Positions 18,683-27,141 of a DNA stretch of 64,000 nt are shown here, piece after piece; the stretch's first letter is position 1; the number at the start of each line of letters is the position of its first letter. The stretch lies in assembly GCF_003491325.1 (NCBI RefSeq), contig NZ_CP022881.1:1674001-1738000 (forward strand), read 5' to 3'. The translations under genes were made by a program, and so were the position numbers. The notes under the pieces were generated by a model that was given only the letters and a program-made list of their open reading frames with translations, did no database searches and was not told where the DNA came from. Source of the stretch: Staphylococcus sp. M0911 (GTDB lineage: Bacteria > Bacillota > Bacilli > Staphylococcales > Staphylococcaceae).

Positions 18683-19825
18683 ATGAAAAGTGTTGGCATT
18701 ATATCTGAATATAATCCATTCCATAACGGGCATTTATACCATGCACAACAATCCAAATTACTATCCCAAACAGATGTATCCATTGCCTTCATGAGTGGCA
18801 ACTTTGTCATGCGAGGCGAACCCGCTTTATTTAATAAATTCATTCGTACTCAAATGGCCCTATCAGCTGTTGATTTAGTAGTTGAACTTCCTACCATTGC
18901 TAGCCTTTCATCGGGTGATTATTTTGGTGAAATGGCAATTAAATTGGCTGATTATTTAGATGTCAATACCATATCATTTGGAAGTGAACATGGAAATATT
19001 AATGCCTTAAAAGAAGCAGCGCAACAGGTTCTTGATTTGGAAAATAGTGATGCCTTTAAATCAAAATTAAAAGAAGGTAAAAGTTATCCTAGAATCATTA
19101 ACGAATTAATCCAACATCAATCTACGAATGATATTTTACAATCACCTAATAATATTCTAAGTATTGGATATTTAAAAGGGATTCAGCAGTTCGCACCTCA
19201 AATTGAAGCCATTACGATTCGTCGTGATACAGCACAGCATCGCGAGCAAACAATTCAACATCAACAATTTGCCAGTGGATCATCCATACGCCAATCTATC
19301 ATTCACCATCACTCTGACTGGGAAAATGTTGTACCAGGGGCAATTAAATCATTATATCATTCACAATTCACAACTGTGGAGCACGCCTTTCCCTATATAA
19401 AATATCAATTGTTAACACAACGTACGTCAACACTTAAAACTATATACACTATGAGTGAAGGATTGGAAAATCGATTAATCTCTATGATTAAGGATGCACA
19501 CTCATTTAAAGATTTGTTAACTAAAGTCAAAACGAAACGATACACTTATACGCATATCCAGCGTATATTAATGAACATTTTACTTAACATTCAACAAACT
19601 GATATTAACCATAATATCTATGCCGCTAGAATATTAGGTATGAATGAAAATGGTCGAGCATATTTAAAATACCTGAAACATCAGTTCCCAGAACGTCATT
19701 TTATTACAAATATCAATCAATCATCTTCCGCTTACTTTCCAATTGAAATTAAAGCAACTCATATTTATAATCTTATGACCGAACAATCTGATGATGATTT
19801 CAATACACCAGTTATCAAATCTTAA
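18683..19825 (+). CDS. tmcAL: tRNA(Met) cytidine acetate ligase
   Basis: TmcAL (YlbM) makes N4-acetylcytidine at the wobble base of elongator tRNA-Met using acetate and ATP. The 380-residue protein begins MKSVGIISEYNPFHNGHLYH, a nucleotidyltransferase fold with the HxGH-type motif HNGH. Also visible are SGNFVMRGEPA and a later GSSIRQSI. The TTG at 18677 is too close to the AAAGGA site, and the ATG at 18683 gives the normal family start. It is divergent from yceD and convergent with coaD. Confidence 0.93.
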   Translation: MKSVGIISEYNPFHNGHLYHAQQSKLLSQTDVSIAFMSGNFVMRGEPALFNKFIRTQMALSAVDLVVELPTIASLSSGDYFGEMAIKLADYLDVNTISFGSEHGNINALKEAAQQVLDLENSDAFKSKLKEGKSYPRIINELIQHQSTNDILQSPNNILSIGYLKGIQQFAPQIEAITIRRDTAQHREQTIQHQQFASGSSIRQSIIHHHSDWENVVPGAIKSLYHSQFTTVEHAFPYIKYQLLTQRTSTLKTIYTMSEGLENRLISMIKDAHSFKDLLTKVKTKRYTYTHIQRILMNILLNIQQTDINHNIYAARILGMNENGRAYLKYLKHQFPERHFITNINQSSSAYFPIEIKATHIYNLMTEQSDDDFNTPVIKS

Positions 19826-19829
19826 AAAA

Positions 19830-19870
19830 TGTACTGTTACATAATGTGATTCGCATTATATAACAGTACA
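19830..19870. terminator. Bidirectional terminator tmcAL / coaD
   Basis: A ten-base stem TGTACTGTTA / TAACAGTACA, extended by an inner ATAATG/CATTAT pairing, lies between convergent genes with A- and T-rich flanks. Confidence 0.85.
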
Positions 19871-19877
19871 ATTTTTA

Positions 19878-20907
<1,030 letters not shown>

Positions 20908-20975
20908 TCCATTCACACTTCCATTTCACTATGTAATTTAATATAATTTGACTTAAAAGGAGACTGATTTAACAT

Positions 20976-21365
20976 ATGAAACAATCATTTATTGTCTTGG
21001 GCGAAGGTTTAACAGATTTGTTTGAATTTACTACACTGATCGACTATAACCATTCACGCATTGATAAAATTATTTATTTTCATTCACCACAAACTGAGAA
21101 ACAATTATCATCTGTCGCTATTGTCATGCAACCAACCGAAGGTAATTATTTTCAAGCAATGTACATGATGATGAATGCAGTAAAATATCCTTATCCTGAT
21201 AGCAATAAAAAGTTTGAAATGATTAACAACAAGGCCGAAGCCTATGATATTCCAGTTTTAGGCATAGACGTTCAACCACCTGAAGCATTTCATGACAATG
21301 ACTTATATTTTAATTATTTAATTAGTGTGCTAAGACTTCAACGATGGATTCCACCGTTACAATAA
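20976..21365 (+). CDS. Conserved hypothetical protein of Bacillales
   Basis: I do not recognise a function. The 129-residue soluble protein begins MKQSFIVLGEGLTDLFEF and contains short conserved-looking blocks (YFHSPQ, VAIVMQPTEGNYFQAMY, GIDVQPPEAF, LRLQRWIPPL). No signal peptide, membrane segment or catalytic motif is evident. The ATG is preceded by AAAGGAG. It sits alone on the plus strand between rsmD and ylbG. The neighbours are mostly Ylb-cluster genes of RNA and translation function, which is weak contextual evidence only. Confidence 0.8.
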   Translation: MKQSFIVLGEGLTDLFEFTTLIDYNHSRIDKIIYFHSPQTEKQLSSVAIVMQPTEGNYFQAMYMMMNAVKYPYPDSNKKFEMINNKAEAYDIPVLGIDVQPPEAFHDNDLYFNYLISVLRLQRWIPPLQ

Positions 21366-21377
21366 AATACGTCATCT

Positions 21378-21412
21378 AAAACACGAGTTATAGAACTTCG
21401 TGTTTTTCTTTT
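21378..21412 (+). terminator. Terminator overlapping the end of ylbG
   Basis: AAAACACGA (21378-21386) and TCGTGTTTT (21398-21406) form a perfect nine-base stem followed by TTCTTTTT. It ends the plus-strand gene and covers the stop codon of the convergent ylbG. Confidence 0.6.
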
Positions 21413-21639
21413 TCATAGGTTTTCTTTAAAAATCGATAAGGTGATCCATCGATATGTCTTACATACTTTAATTTCATTAATTTATTTACAACATCATCCG
21501 CTTCATTCTCATTAACATACATAATGACGTATTTACGTTGTCTATTAGAATGAACGATGTGCCCATATTTTCTAATTTGTCTCTCGTGTTTAATGTGTTT
21601 TAAGTAAACGACGAGGCTTACTCTAGGAACTAAGTTCAT
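21388..21639 (-). CDS. ylbG: YlbG family protein (DUF2129)
   Basis: The 83-residue, basic cytoplasmic protein matches the DUF2129/YlbG family: [20 protein letters not shown] at the start and [14 protein letters not shown] near the end. The family is restricted to Bacillales and relatives and has no established biochemical function. It lies between rsmD and ylbF, the same neighbourhood as ylbF-ylbG-ylbH in Bacillus subtilis, though here it is interrupted by a plus-strand gene on each side. Confidence 0.85.
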   Translation of the reverse strand: MNLVPRVSLVVYLKHIKHERQIRKYGHIVHSNRQRKYVIMYVNENEADDVVNKLMKLKYVRHIDGSPYRFLKKTYEKEKHEVL

Positions 21640-21872
21640 CTCTCTTCACTCCATTTGATATACAGTTTTTATCATATCATGAGTTTAAATTTTATGAAAT
21701 AACAATCACTTTCTAATATAAACTAGAGAATGGCATTTGGAAACACATTTAATTCGCTAAATATCTTGTCATTTATTTGATTGTTAACACATTCTATTTC
21801 AATACGCACTTCATTTTCCATATGTAACTGATATCTGTTAATATTACTTTAATAACTTAAGGAGGATATTAA

Positions 21873-22793
21873 ATGGTTAAACTAAATAAGTGGTTAGTTA
21901 ATGGCTCATTAGCAGCGGCAAGTATAATAGGAAGTGTGCTTTATGTTAATCAAAATAAAAAGCCACGTGAAATTAATGCAATCCCTCCATTCTTTTCAGG
22001 TGTAGCACCATATCTGTTTGCTCATAGAGGTGGTATGGCCGTAAGACCTGAACAAACTAAATTAGCATTCGATAATGCGGTTCAATATGGTATGGATGGT
22101 TTTGAAACGGATGTACGATTAACCAAAGATAAAGCACTCATTGTTTTCCATGATGCAACGGTAGATCGTACTACGAATGGATCAGGTAAAGTATGCGAAC
22201 ACACACTTGCTGAATTAAGAAAACTAGATGCCGGTTATTATTTTACAGATATTAATCGTCAATACCCATATCGTGGACATTCAGACGCAAAAATTCTTAC
22301 GTTTGAAGAGTTATTAGAACTTTACCCAGAAATGTACATCAATGTAGATTTGAAAGATCATCCTGATAGCTATGAAGGTGCCATAGCTCCTGGAGTACTT
22401 TATGATCAAATTTCTAAACATCAAGCAGAACATCGTGTATTAGTCACAAGTTTTCACAAAGAACAAATAGAACGCTTTGACCAATTAAGTAAAGGTACAG
22501 TTGCAATTGGTGCAAGTCAAAGTGAAGTTACTGAAGCTTTCATTAAGTTCAATACCTTTAGAGGTAACACTTATCATCCTAAAGCGAATACATTCCAAAT
22601 GCCTACCGAATTTAAAGGTATCCGACTTACATCTGCAAGATTTATTAAATGGTTAACACTATTAAACATCGTACCAGGATATTATGGGATCAATAGCATT
22701 GACTTAATGACAGACCTATATCAAAAAGGTGCGCATACCCTTGTAACTGATCGTCCTGATTTAGCTCAACAATTTAAAGAAACATTAAAATAA
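21873..22793 (+). CDS. Glycerophosphodiester phosphodiesterase family protein
   Basis: The enzyme is predicted to hydrolyse glycerophosphodiesters from lipid or teichoic acid turnover to an alcohol plus glycerol-3-phosphate. The 306-residue protein has an N-terminal hydrophobic segment (residues 8-25) that may be a signal peptide or anchor. The GDPD TIM-barrel motifs follow: AHRGGMAVRPEQT (catalytic His), GFETDVRLTKD (metal-binding Glu and Asp), VFHDATVDRTTNG (second catalytic His) and INVDLKDHP. The ribosome binding site is AAGGAGG. It is monocistronic and convergent with ylbF. The substrate cannot be told from sequence. Confidence 0.93.
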   Translation: MVKLNKWLVNGSLAAASIIGSVLYVNQNKKPREINAIPPFFSGVAPYLFAHRGGMAVRPEQTKLAFDNAVQYGMDGFETDVRLTKDKALIVFHDATVDRTTNGSGKVCEHTLAELRKLDAGYYFTDINRQYPYRGHSDAKILTFEELLELYPEMYINVDLKDHPDSYEGAIAPGVLYDQISKHQAEHRVLVTSFHKEQIERFDQLSKGTVAIGASQSEVTEAFIKFNTFRGNTYHPKANTFQMPTEFKGIRLTSARFIKWLTLLNIVPGYYGINSIDLMTDLYQKGAHTLVTDRPDLAQQFKETLK

Positions 22794-22794
22794 T

Positions 22795-22834
22795 AAATGG
22801 CAAGGTCTAAAGTTTACCTTAGACCTTGCCATTT
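22795..22834. terminator. Bidirectional terminator (phosphodiesterase / ylbF)
   Basis: A perfect 16-base stem AAATGGCAAGGTCTAA / TTAGACCTTGCCATTT has an eight-base loop and T-rich flanks on both strands. Confidence 0.9.
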
Positions 22835-22840
22835 ATCTTT

Positions 22841-23275
22841 CTATAGTGAGCAATTACATGATCCTCCGGAGGCACATCCATGTGCAGTTGTTTGAAAAAA
22901 TGGATTACCCGTCTCAATTTTCACATTATCTGATACTGCTAATGCAATTTTGCTAATTACTTCATCAATTAAATTTTGTAATTCCACTTCTTTAGATTTA
23001 TAGTCCATGACCACACGCAACATTTCATACGCGCGTTTTCGTTGACGTGTTTCCATCATAATGGTTTTATAATCCGGGTGATATCTACCAAAGCGCATGA
23101 CATCATCATACTTATCTTTAGACTTTAAGAACGCAGAGTATAATAAGTGTGCTTCATCATCCTGATTTAATAATTCCTTTGCTTCGATATAGTCATGATA
23201 TATTTCAGAATCTACTATCATATCAGACAATGCTTCGATATCGTCTAAAATAGACAATGTTTCCTCATTTATCAT
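22841..23275 (-). CDS. ylbF: YlbF family protein (RicF-like)
   Basis: The 144-residue, mostly helical protein belongs to the YlbF/YmcA family. In Bacillus subtilis, YlbF, YmcA and YaaT form the RicAFT (Y) complex, which carries [4Fe-4S] clusters, binds RNase Y and affects mRNA maturation and competence. The last residues are Cys-rich (CASGGSCNC), compatible with the iron-sulfur role described for RicF. It lies 18 bases downstream of the CAP-domain gene on the same strand, so the two are probably co-transcribed. Confidence 0.88.
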   Translation of the reverse strand: MINEETLSILDDIEALSDMIVDSEIYHDYIEAKELLNQDDEAHLLYSAFLKSKDKYDDVMRFGRYHPDYKTIMMETRQRKRAYEMLRVVMDYKSKEVELQNLIDEVISKIALAVSDNVKIETGNPFFQTTAHGCASGGSCNCSL

Positions 23276-23293
23276 TTGTCATTTTCCCCTCAC

Positions 23294-24337
23294 TTATTTT
23301 TCTAAGAAAATTAATGAATAATAATCTTTCATCACTTCTCCACCCATCTCATCATACTTGGTATTTAACATTCTTGAGCGATGAATATCCGAATTCATCC
23401 AACTATGAATTAATGTTGGAACGTCATCAAAGTTATAACCCACATTCTGACTTGTAGAAGTATAACTAATATCTCGTTCATCTAATTGTTGTTTCAATGC
23501 ATTTTCAGTGAATTCAACTGAATCATAGCCGCTCTTTGTCGCATCAAATAAATTAAAAGAGGCAATATGTGCAATATCGTTATTTACTTTTAATGGTTTT
23601 AACCCTTTTAATTTTCTCATCTCATTTGTCACTTCATACAGTGTCATTAATTGATTCGTATTTTGTTCATATGGTAAATCTTTATGTTTACTATTAGATG
23701 AAGATTGAGATTCATTTGTTTTATACGGTTGTAGAGATGCTAATGTATCTTTATCTAAAAAGCGAATCGCCATAATTTTATTAGTTTGTTGATCAGAATA
23801 CACTTGAGCATACACATTACCATATTTAATTAATGTTTGTGTTTTTAAATCCTCATCAGACAACTCAAACTCATAAACCTTACCTTTAGATTTAATGGTT
23901 GGTTCTGGGTTAATACTTGTATTTTCGTAGATTTTAGAATTTTGTTCACCAATATGCAGTGGGCTTACATTTACATCCTTGCCAGTTGCATATACAGATT
24001 TAATATGATTGTCTTTAACACTTACAATGTAATATTGATCTTTCTTTTTAAAAACATAATTTTTATAACCATCTCTAAAAGGATACGTACGACTAGCTTG
24101 TCTATACTTTTTAGTAAGTTGATTGATATCTTTTCCAATCCAGGTACCTACACCTTTTTTAGGCTTTGGATTTTCAATATCTTTATTTGTATTTTTAAAC
24201 TGTTCAGTTCGCTCAGTTTTATGATTTTTATTAGGATTTTCTAAAACATCAAACTTTAAACGTGGTGAGTAAAATAAATAGATTAGAAAAGAAACTAAAA
24301 AGACAACACCTAATATGCGTATTACTAATTTTTTCAT
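23294..24337 (-). CDS. CAP-domain protein with N-terminal membrane anchor
   Basis: The 347-residue protein has one N-terminal hydrophobic helix (residues 4-22) with a basic start, so it is secreted or anchored outside the membrane. The middle (about 60-200) looks like the CAP-associated domain (GVGTWIGKDINQLTKKYRQ). The C-terminal 130 residues are a bacterial CAP/SCP domain: YEVTNEMRKLKGLKPLKVN, AHIASFNLFDATKSGYDS, VGYNFDDVPTLIHSWMNSDIHR and MLNTKYDEMGG. It resembles YlbC of Bacillus. CAP proteins of this type have no settled function in staphylococci. It is upstream of ylbF in a probable two-gene operon. Confidence 0.85.
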   Translation of the reverse strand: MKKLVIRILGVVFLVSFLIYLFYSPRLKFDVLENPNKNHKTERTEQFKNTNKDIENPKPKKGVGTWIGKDINQLTKKYRQASRTYPFRDGYKNYVFKKKDQYYIVSVKDNHIKSVYATGKDVNVSPLHIGEQNSKIYENTSINPEPTIKSKGKVYEFELSDEDLKTQTLIKYGNVYAQVYSDQQTNKIMAIRFLDKDTLASLQPYKTNESQSSSNSKHKDLPYEQNTNQLMTLYEVTNEMRKLKGLKPLKVNNDIAHIASFNLFDATKSGYDSVEFTENALKQQLDERDISYTSTSQNVGYNFDDVPTLIHSWMNSDIHRSRMLNTKYDEMGGEVMKDYYSLIFLEK

Positions 24338-24486
24338 CTTTCACCCACCTTAATAGAATTATTATCATTGTACATAAATATATATTTCATAATCAAGATA
24401 AGTCTATTTTCATCATGAATTTCATTATAAATACTTTCACCTAAATATGTTTGTAATATGAATTAAAGACATAAGAATATTAAAAA

Positions 24487-24518
24487 ACTGATAAAACTTT
24501 CAATCAAGTTTTATCAGT
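24487..24518 (-). terminator. Terminator of ctaB-ctaM
   Basis: ACTGATAAAACTT / AAGTTTTATCAGT forms a 13-base stem followed by a T run on the minus strand, directly after ctaM. Confidence 0.85.
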
Positions 24519-24527
24519 TCACTTAAA

Positions 24528-24998
24528 TTATAAACCTAAAGTCGCTTTAATTAACGATGTTGTTTCGCCGCCTGGATATAAGATGTATAAAAGTAAATAT
24601 ACTGCCACACCAGTAATAGCTGTAAAGAACCAAATAATTGAAGCAATAGGTCCAATTTTTCTATGAATATTAAATTTATCTTTGAAGGCCGTAAAAATTT
24701 GTATTAAGCCTAATACCCCACCAATTGTTGCTAGGTTAATATGGAATACTAAGAAAATCGTATAGTAAATTTTAATACTATCTGGACCACCAAATGCAGT
24801 ATTTCCTATAAAGATTGTACGACTAGCATAAATAATAAAGAATGTAGCTGCGAAAATAGCTGCCCATAGCATTACTTTTTTATGCTTATCAATTTGTTTT
24901 TTCCAAATAAGTCTCCAACCAATTGCCACTAATATCGCACTAATAACAATGCATGAGGTACTTAACGTTGGTAATATAGGTACGTTCATATGTTTCAT
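24528..24998 (-). CDS. ctaM: DUF420 membrane protein CtaM
   Basis: The 156-residue protein has four to five membrane helices and belongs to DUF420 (YozB in Bacillus). In S. aureus the ctaB-linked member, named CtaM, is required for a functional aa3-type oxidase. The conserved blocks visible are RLIWKKQIDKHKKVMLWA, FHINLATIGGVLGL and KFNIHRKIGPIASIIWFFTAITGV, with several His residues. It follows ctaB by 18 bases in an operon for terminal oxidase haem synthesis and assembly. An ATG three codons further in is an alternative start. Confidence 0.88.
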   Translation of the reverse strand: MKHMNVPILPTLSTSCIVISAILVAIGWRLIWKKQIDKHKKVMLWAAIFAATFFIIYASRTIFIGNTAFGGPDSIKIYYTIFLVFHINLATIGGVLGLIQIFTAFKDKFNIHRKIGPIASIIWFFTAITGVAVYLLLYILYPGGETTSLIKATLGL

Positions 24999-25016
24999 CC
25001 TTACTTAATTTTATAT

Positions 25017-25928
25017 TTATATCATTTTAATAAGTGATACGACTACAACTAGTACAAAGAAAACGACTAAATAGTTTAACGAATAGATAAACATAGTGGT
25101 TGCCCATTTAGTTTGATTAGTATTACGTTTGAATGATGTAAAACCGAGTGCCATCCAACCTAAATTTAATAATGTAGCTAATACTATAAATGTAGTACCT
25201 AAATTAGATAACATGAATGGAATTGGTAATAATAATACTAACCAAATGAACATGCTTATACGTGTTCTATTGAATCCTTTGACAGATGGCAACATTGGAA
25301 TATTTGCTAATGAATATTCATCACTACGTTTAATAGCTAAAGCATAGAAATGAATAGGTTGCCAACAAAATACTACCAAAAATAATGCTATTGCTGCAAC
25401 ACTGATAGAACCATCAATAGCTACCCAACCAATTAATGGTGGTACAGCACCTGGGAAACTACCTACAACAGTATTCCAAGTTGTGTGTCGTTTAGACCAA
25501 ATCGAATAATAAGAAACGTATCCTACGATACCAATTAATCCTAATACGCCTGATGGAATATTGAGTAAAAATAAACATGCCTCACCTACTAACATCATAC
25601 CAAAGCTTAAAATTAATAAGTGTTTATTTGAAATTCTATCATTTACAGTGGGTCTATTTTGTTTACTAGGCATGATTTGATCAATATCTTGATCATAATA
25701 GTTATTTAGTGCACATGCACCGCCCATAATCAATGTAGAACCTATAATCATTAATAAAATTTGAGGTATAGACGATAGGAAGGAATGGTTTGTCATTACA
25801 ACAGCCAACCAAGCCCCGGCAAATGCAGGAATCAAATTCCCTTGAACAAGGCCCATCTTAATAATCTGTTGTAATTCTTTAAATGTCACACGGCCCGTAT
25901 CTTGTGACAACGTTTGTTCTCTGTTCAT
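25017..25928 (-). CDS. ctaB: Protohaem IX farnesyltransferase (haem O synthase)
   Basis: CtaB adds a farnesyl group to protohaem to give haem O, the precursor of haem A for the aa3 oxidase. It is an integral UbiA-family prenyltransferase with about eight to nine helices. The 303-residue sequence has the first Asp-rich motif [20 protein letters not shown] (residues about 76-95) and the family signature [23 protein letters not shown]. The ribosome binding site is AAGGAGGGG. It is divergent from ctaA across a 230-base gap and co-transcribed with ctaM. Confidence 0.96.
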   Translation of the reverse strand: MNREQTLSQDTGRVTFKELQQIIKMGLVQGNLIPAFAGAWLAVVMTNHSFLSSIPQILLMIIGSTLIMGGACALNNYYDQDIDQIMPSKQNRPTVNDRISNKHLLILSFGMMLVGEACLFLLNIPSGVLGLIGIVGYVSYYSIWSKRHTTWNTVVGSFPGAVPPLIGWVAIDGSISVAAIALFLVVFCWQPIHFYALAIKRSDEYSLANIPMLPSVKGFNRTRISMFIWLVLLLPIPFMLSNLGTTFIVLATLLNLGWMALGFTSFKRNTNQTKWATTMFIYSLNYLVVFFVLVVVVSLIKMI

Positions 25929-26072
25929 AATTCCCCTCCTTGAACTTTTTCATATAATATAATGATATAGCAAATAGTTATAAAAGACTAGGTTTTAAAA
26001 AATTAAATTGTGACACTTTAACGACATTCTAAATAGTTGATTTTGTATAGCATTTAAAAATGGTATCATTAA

Positions 26073-26078
26073 TATAAT
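26073..26078 (+). promoter_or_regulatory. Possible -10 of the ctaA promoter
   Basis: TATAAT stands about 30 bases before a short leader ORF and 100 bases before ctaA. No clear -35 is found 16-18 bases upstream, so the call is tentative. Confidence 0.3.
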
Positions 26079-26121
26079 GTAGAAGAAAAATATATACGTT
26101 AATTTAAAGGAATGATCTAAC

Positions 26122-26157
26122 ATGAAATACGTGATTAGACGGAGTACTTTAATTTAA
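26122..26157 (+). CDS. Possible 11-codon leader ORF upstream of ctaA
   Basis: An ATG with AAAGGA ten bases upstream opens a reading frame coding [11 protein letters not shown]. Its TAA (26155-26157) overlaps an ATG in the ctaA frame as TAATG. This layout is typical of translational coupling or a leader peptide. It is too short for statistical support and has no known homologue that I can name. Confidence 0.3.
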   Translation: MKYVIRRSTLI

Positions 26158-26174
26158 TGATGGGGTGTTTATCA

Positions 26175-27092
26175 TTGTTTAGAAAAGAAAACCTTAAATG
26201 GTTAAGTGTCTTAGCAACAATTATCATGACATTTGTACAATTAGGTGGTGCACTCGTCACTAAAACTGGTTCCGAAGATGGTTGTGGTTCCTCTTGGCCA
26301 TTATGTAATGGTGCATTTCTACCACAGAATTTACCTATACAAACCATTATCGAATTGAGTCACAGAGCTGTATCAGCATTGTCACTTATCGTGGTATTGT
26401 GGCTAGTGATTACTGCATGGAAACATATCGGATATATCAAAGAGATCAAACCATTATCTATCATAAGTGTTGGCTTTTTATTACTGCAAGCTTTAGTAGG
26501 GGCTGCAGCGGTTATTTGGCAACAAAACGATTATGTTTTAGCGCTACATTTTGGTATATCTCTTGTAAGTTTCTCTTCTGTATTCTTAATAACACTTATT
26601 GTTTTCTCAATTGATCAAAAGTATGAAGCTGATGAGGTAATCATTAAAAAGCCATTACGTACATTGACTTGGTTAATGGCGATTATTGTTTATCTTACAA
26701 TCTACACTGGTGCATTAGTAAGACATACTGATTCTAGTTTAGCTTATGGTGCATGGCCAGTACCTTTTGAGGATATTGTCCCACACAACGTACATGATTG
26801 GGTACAGTTCGCACATAGAGGTATGGCATTGGTTACTTTCATGTGGATTATGTTCACATTTATTCATGCCGTGAAAAATTATGCTGATAATCGTACCATC
26901 AAATATGGTTACACAGCTGCATTTATTTTAGTTATTTTACAAGTTGTCACTGGTGCATTATCAGTCATTACAAATGTTAATTTGTTTATTGCTTTACTTC
27001 ATGCTTTATTTATTACTTATTTATTTGGTATGATTGCCTACTTCATTTTATTAATGTTAAGAACAACAAGAAGTTTAAAAAACAAATCATAA
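26175..27092 (+). CDS. ctaA: Haem A synthase
   Basis: CtaA oxidises haem O to haem A in the membrane. The protein has eight hydrophobic helices in two similar four-helix halves, each with conserved His residues ([32 protein letters not shown] and IALLHALF). The first extracellular loop has the Cys pair in [12 protein letters not shown] typical of Gram-positive CtaA. Starts are possible at ATG 26157, ATG 26160 and TTG 26175. I chose TTG because LFRKENLKW aligns with the start of S. aureus CtaA and GGGGTG lies seven bases upstream. The result is 305 residues. Confidence 0.93.
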   Translation: MFRKENLKWLSVLATIIMTFVQLGGALVTKTGSEDGCGSSWPLCNGAFLPQNLPIQTIIELSHRAVSALSLIVVLWLVITAWKHIGYIKEIKPLSIISVGFLLLQALVGAAAVIWQQNDYVLALHFGISLVSFSSVFLITLIVFSIDQKYEADEVIIKKPLRTLTWLMAIIVYLTIYTGALVRHTDSSLAYGAWPVPFEDIVPHNVHDWVQFAHRGMALVTFMWIMFTFIHAVKNYADNRTIKYGYTAAFILVILQVVTGALSVITNVNLFIALLHALFITYLFGMIAYFILLMLRTTRSLKNKS

Positions 27093-27095
27093 TTC

Positions 27096-27139
27096 AAAGC
27101 CCAAACATTCATCTTAATGATTGAATGTTTGGGCTTTTT
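27096..27139. terminator. Bidirectional terminator ctaA / pycA
   Basis: AAAGCCCAAACATTCA / TGAATGTTTGGGCTTT forms a 16-base stem with T-rich flanks on both strands between convergent genes. Confidence 0.9.
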
Positions 27140-27141
27140 AA

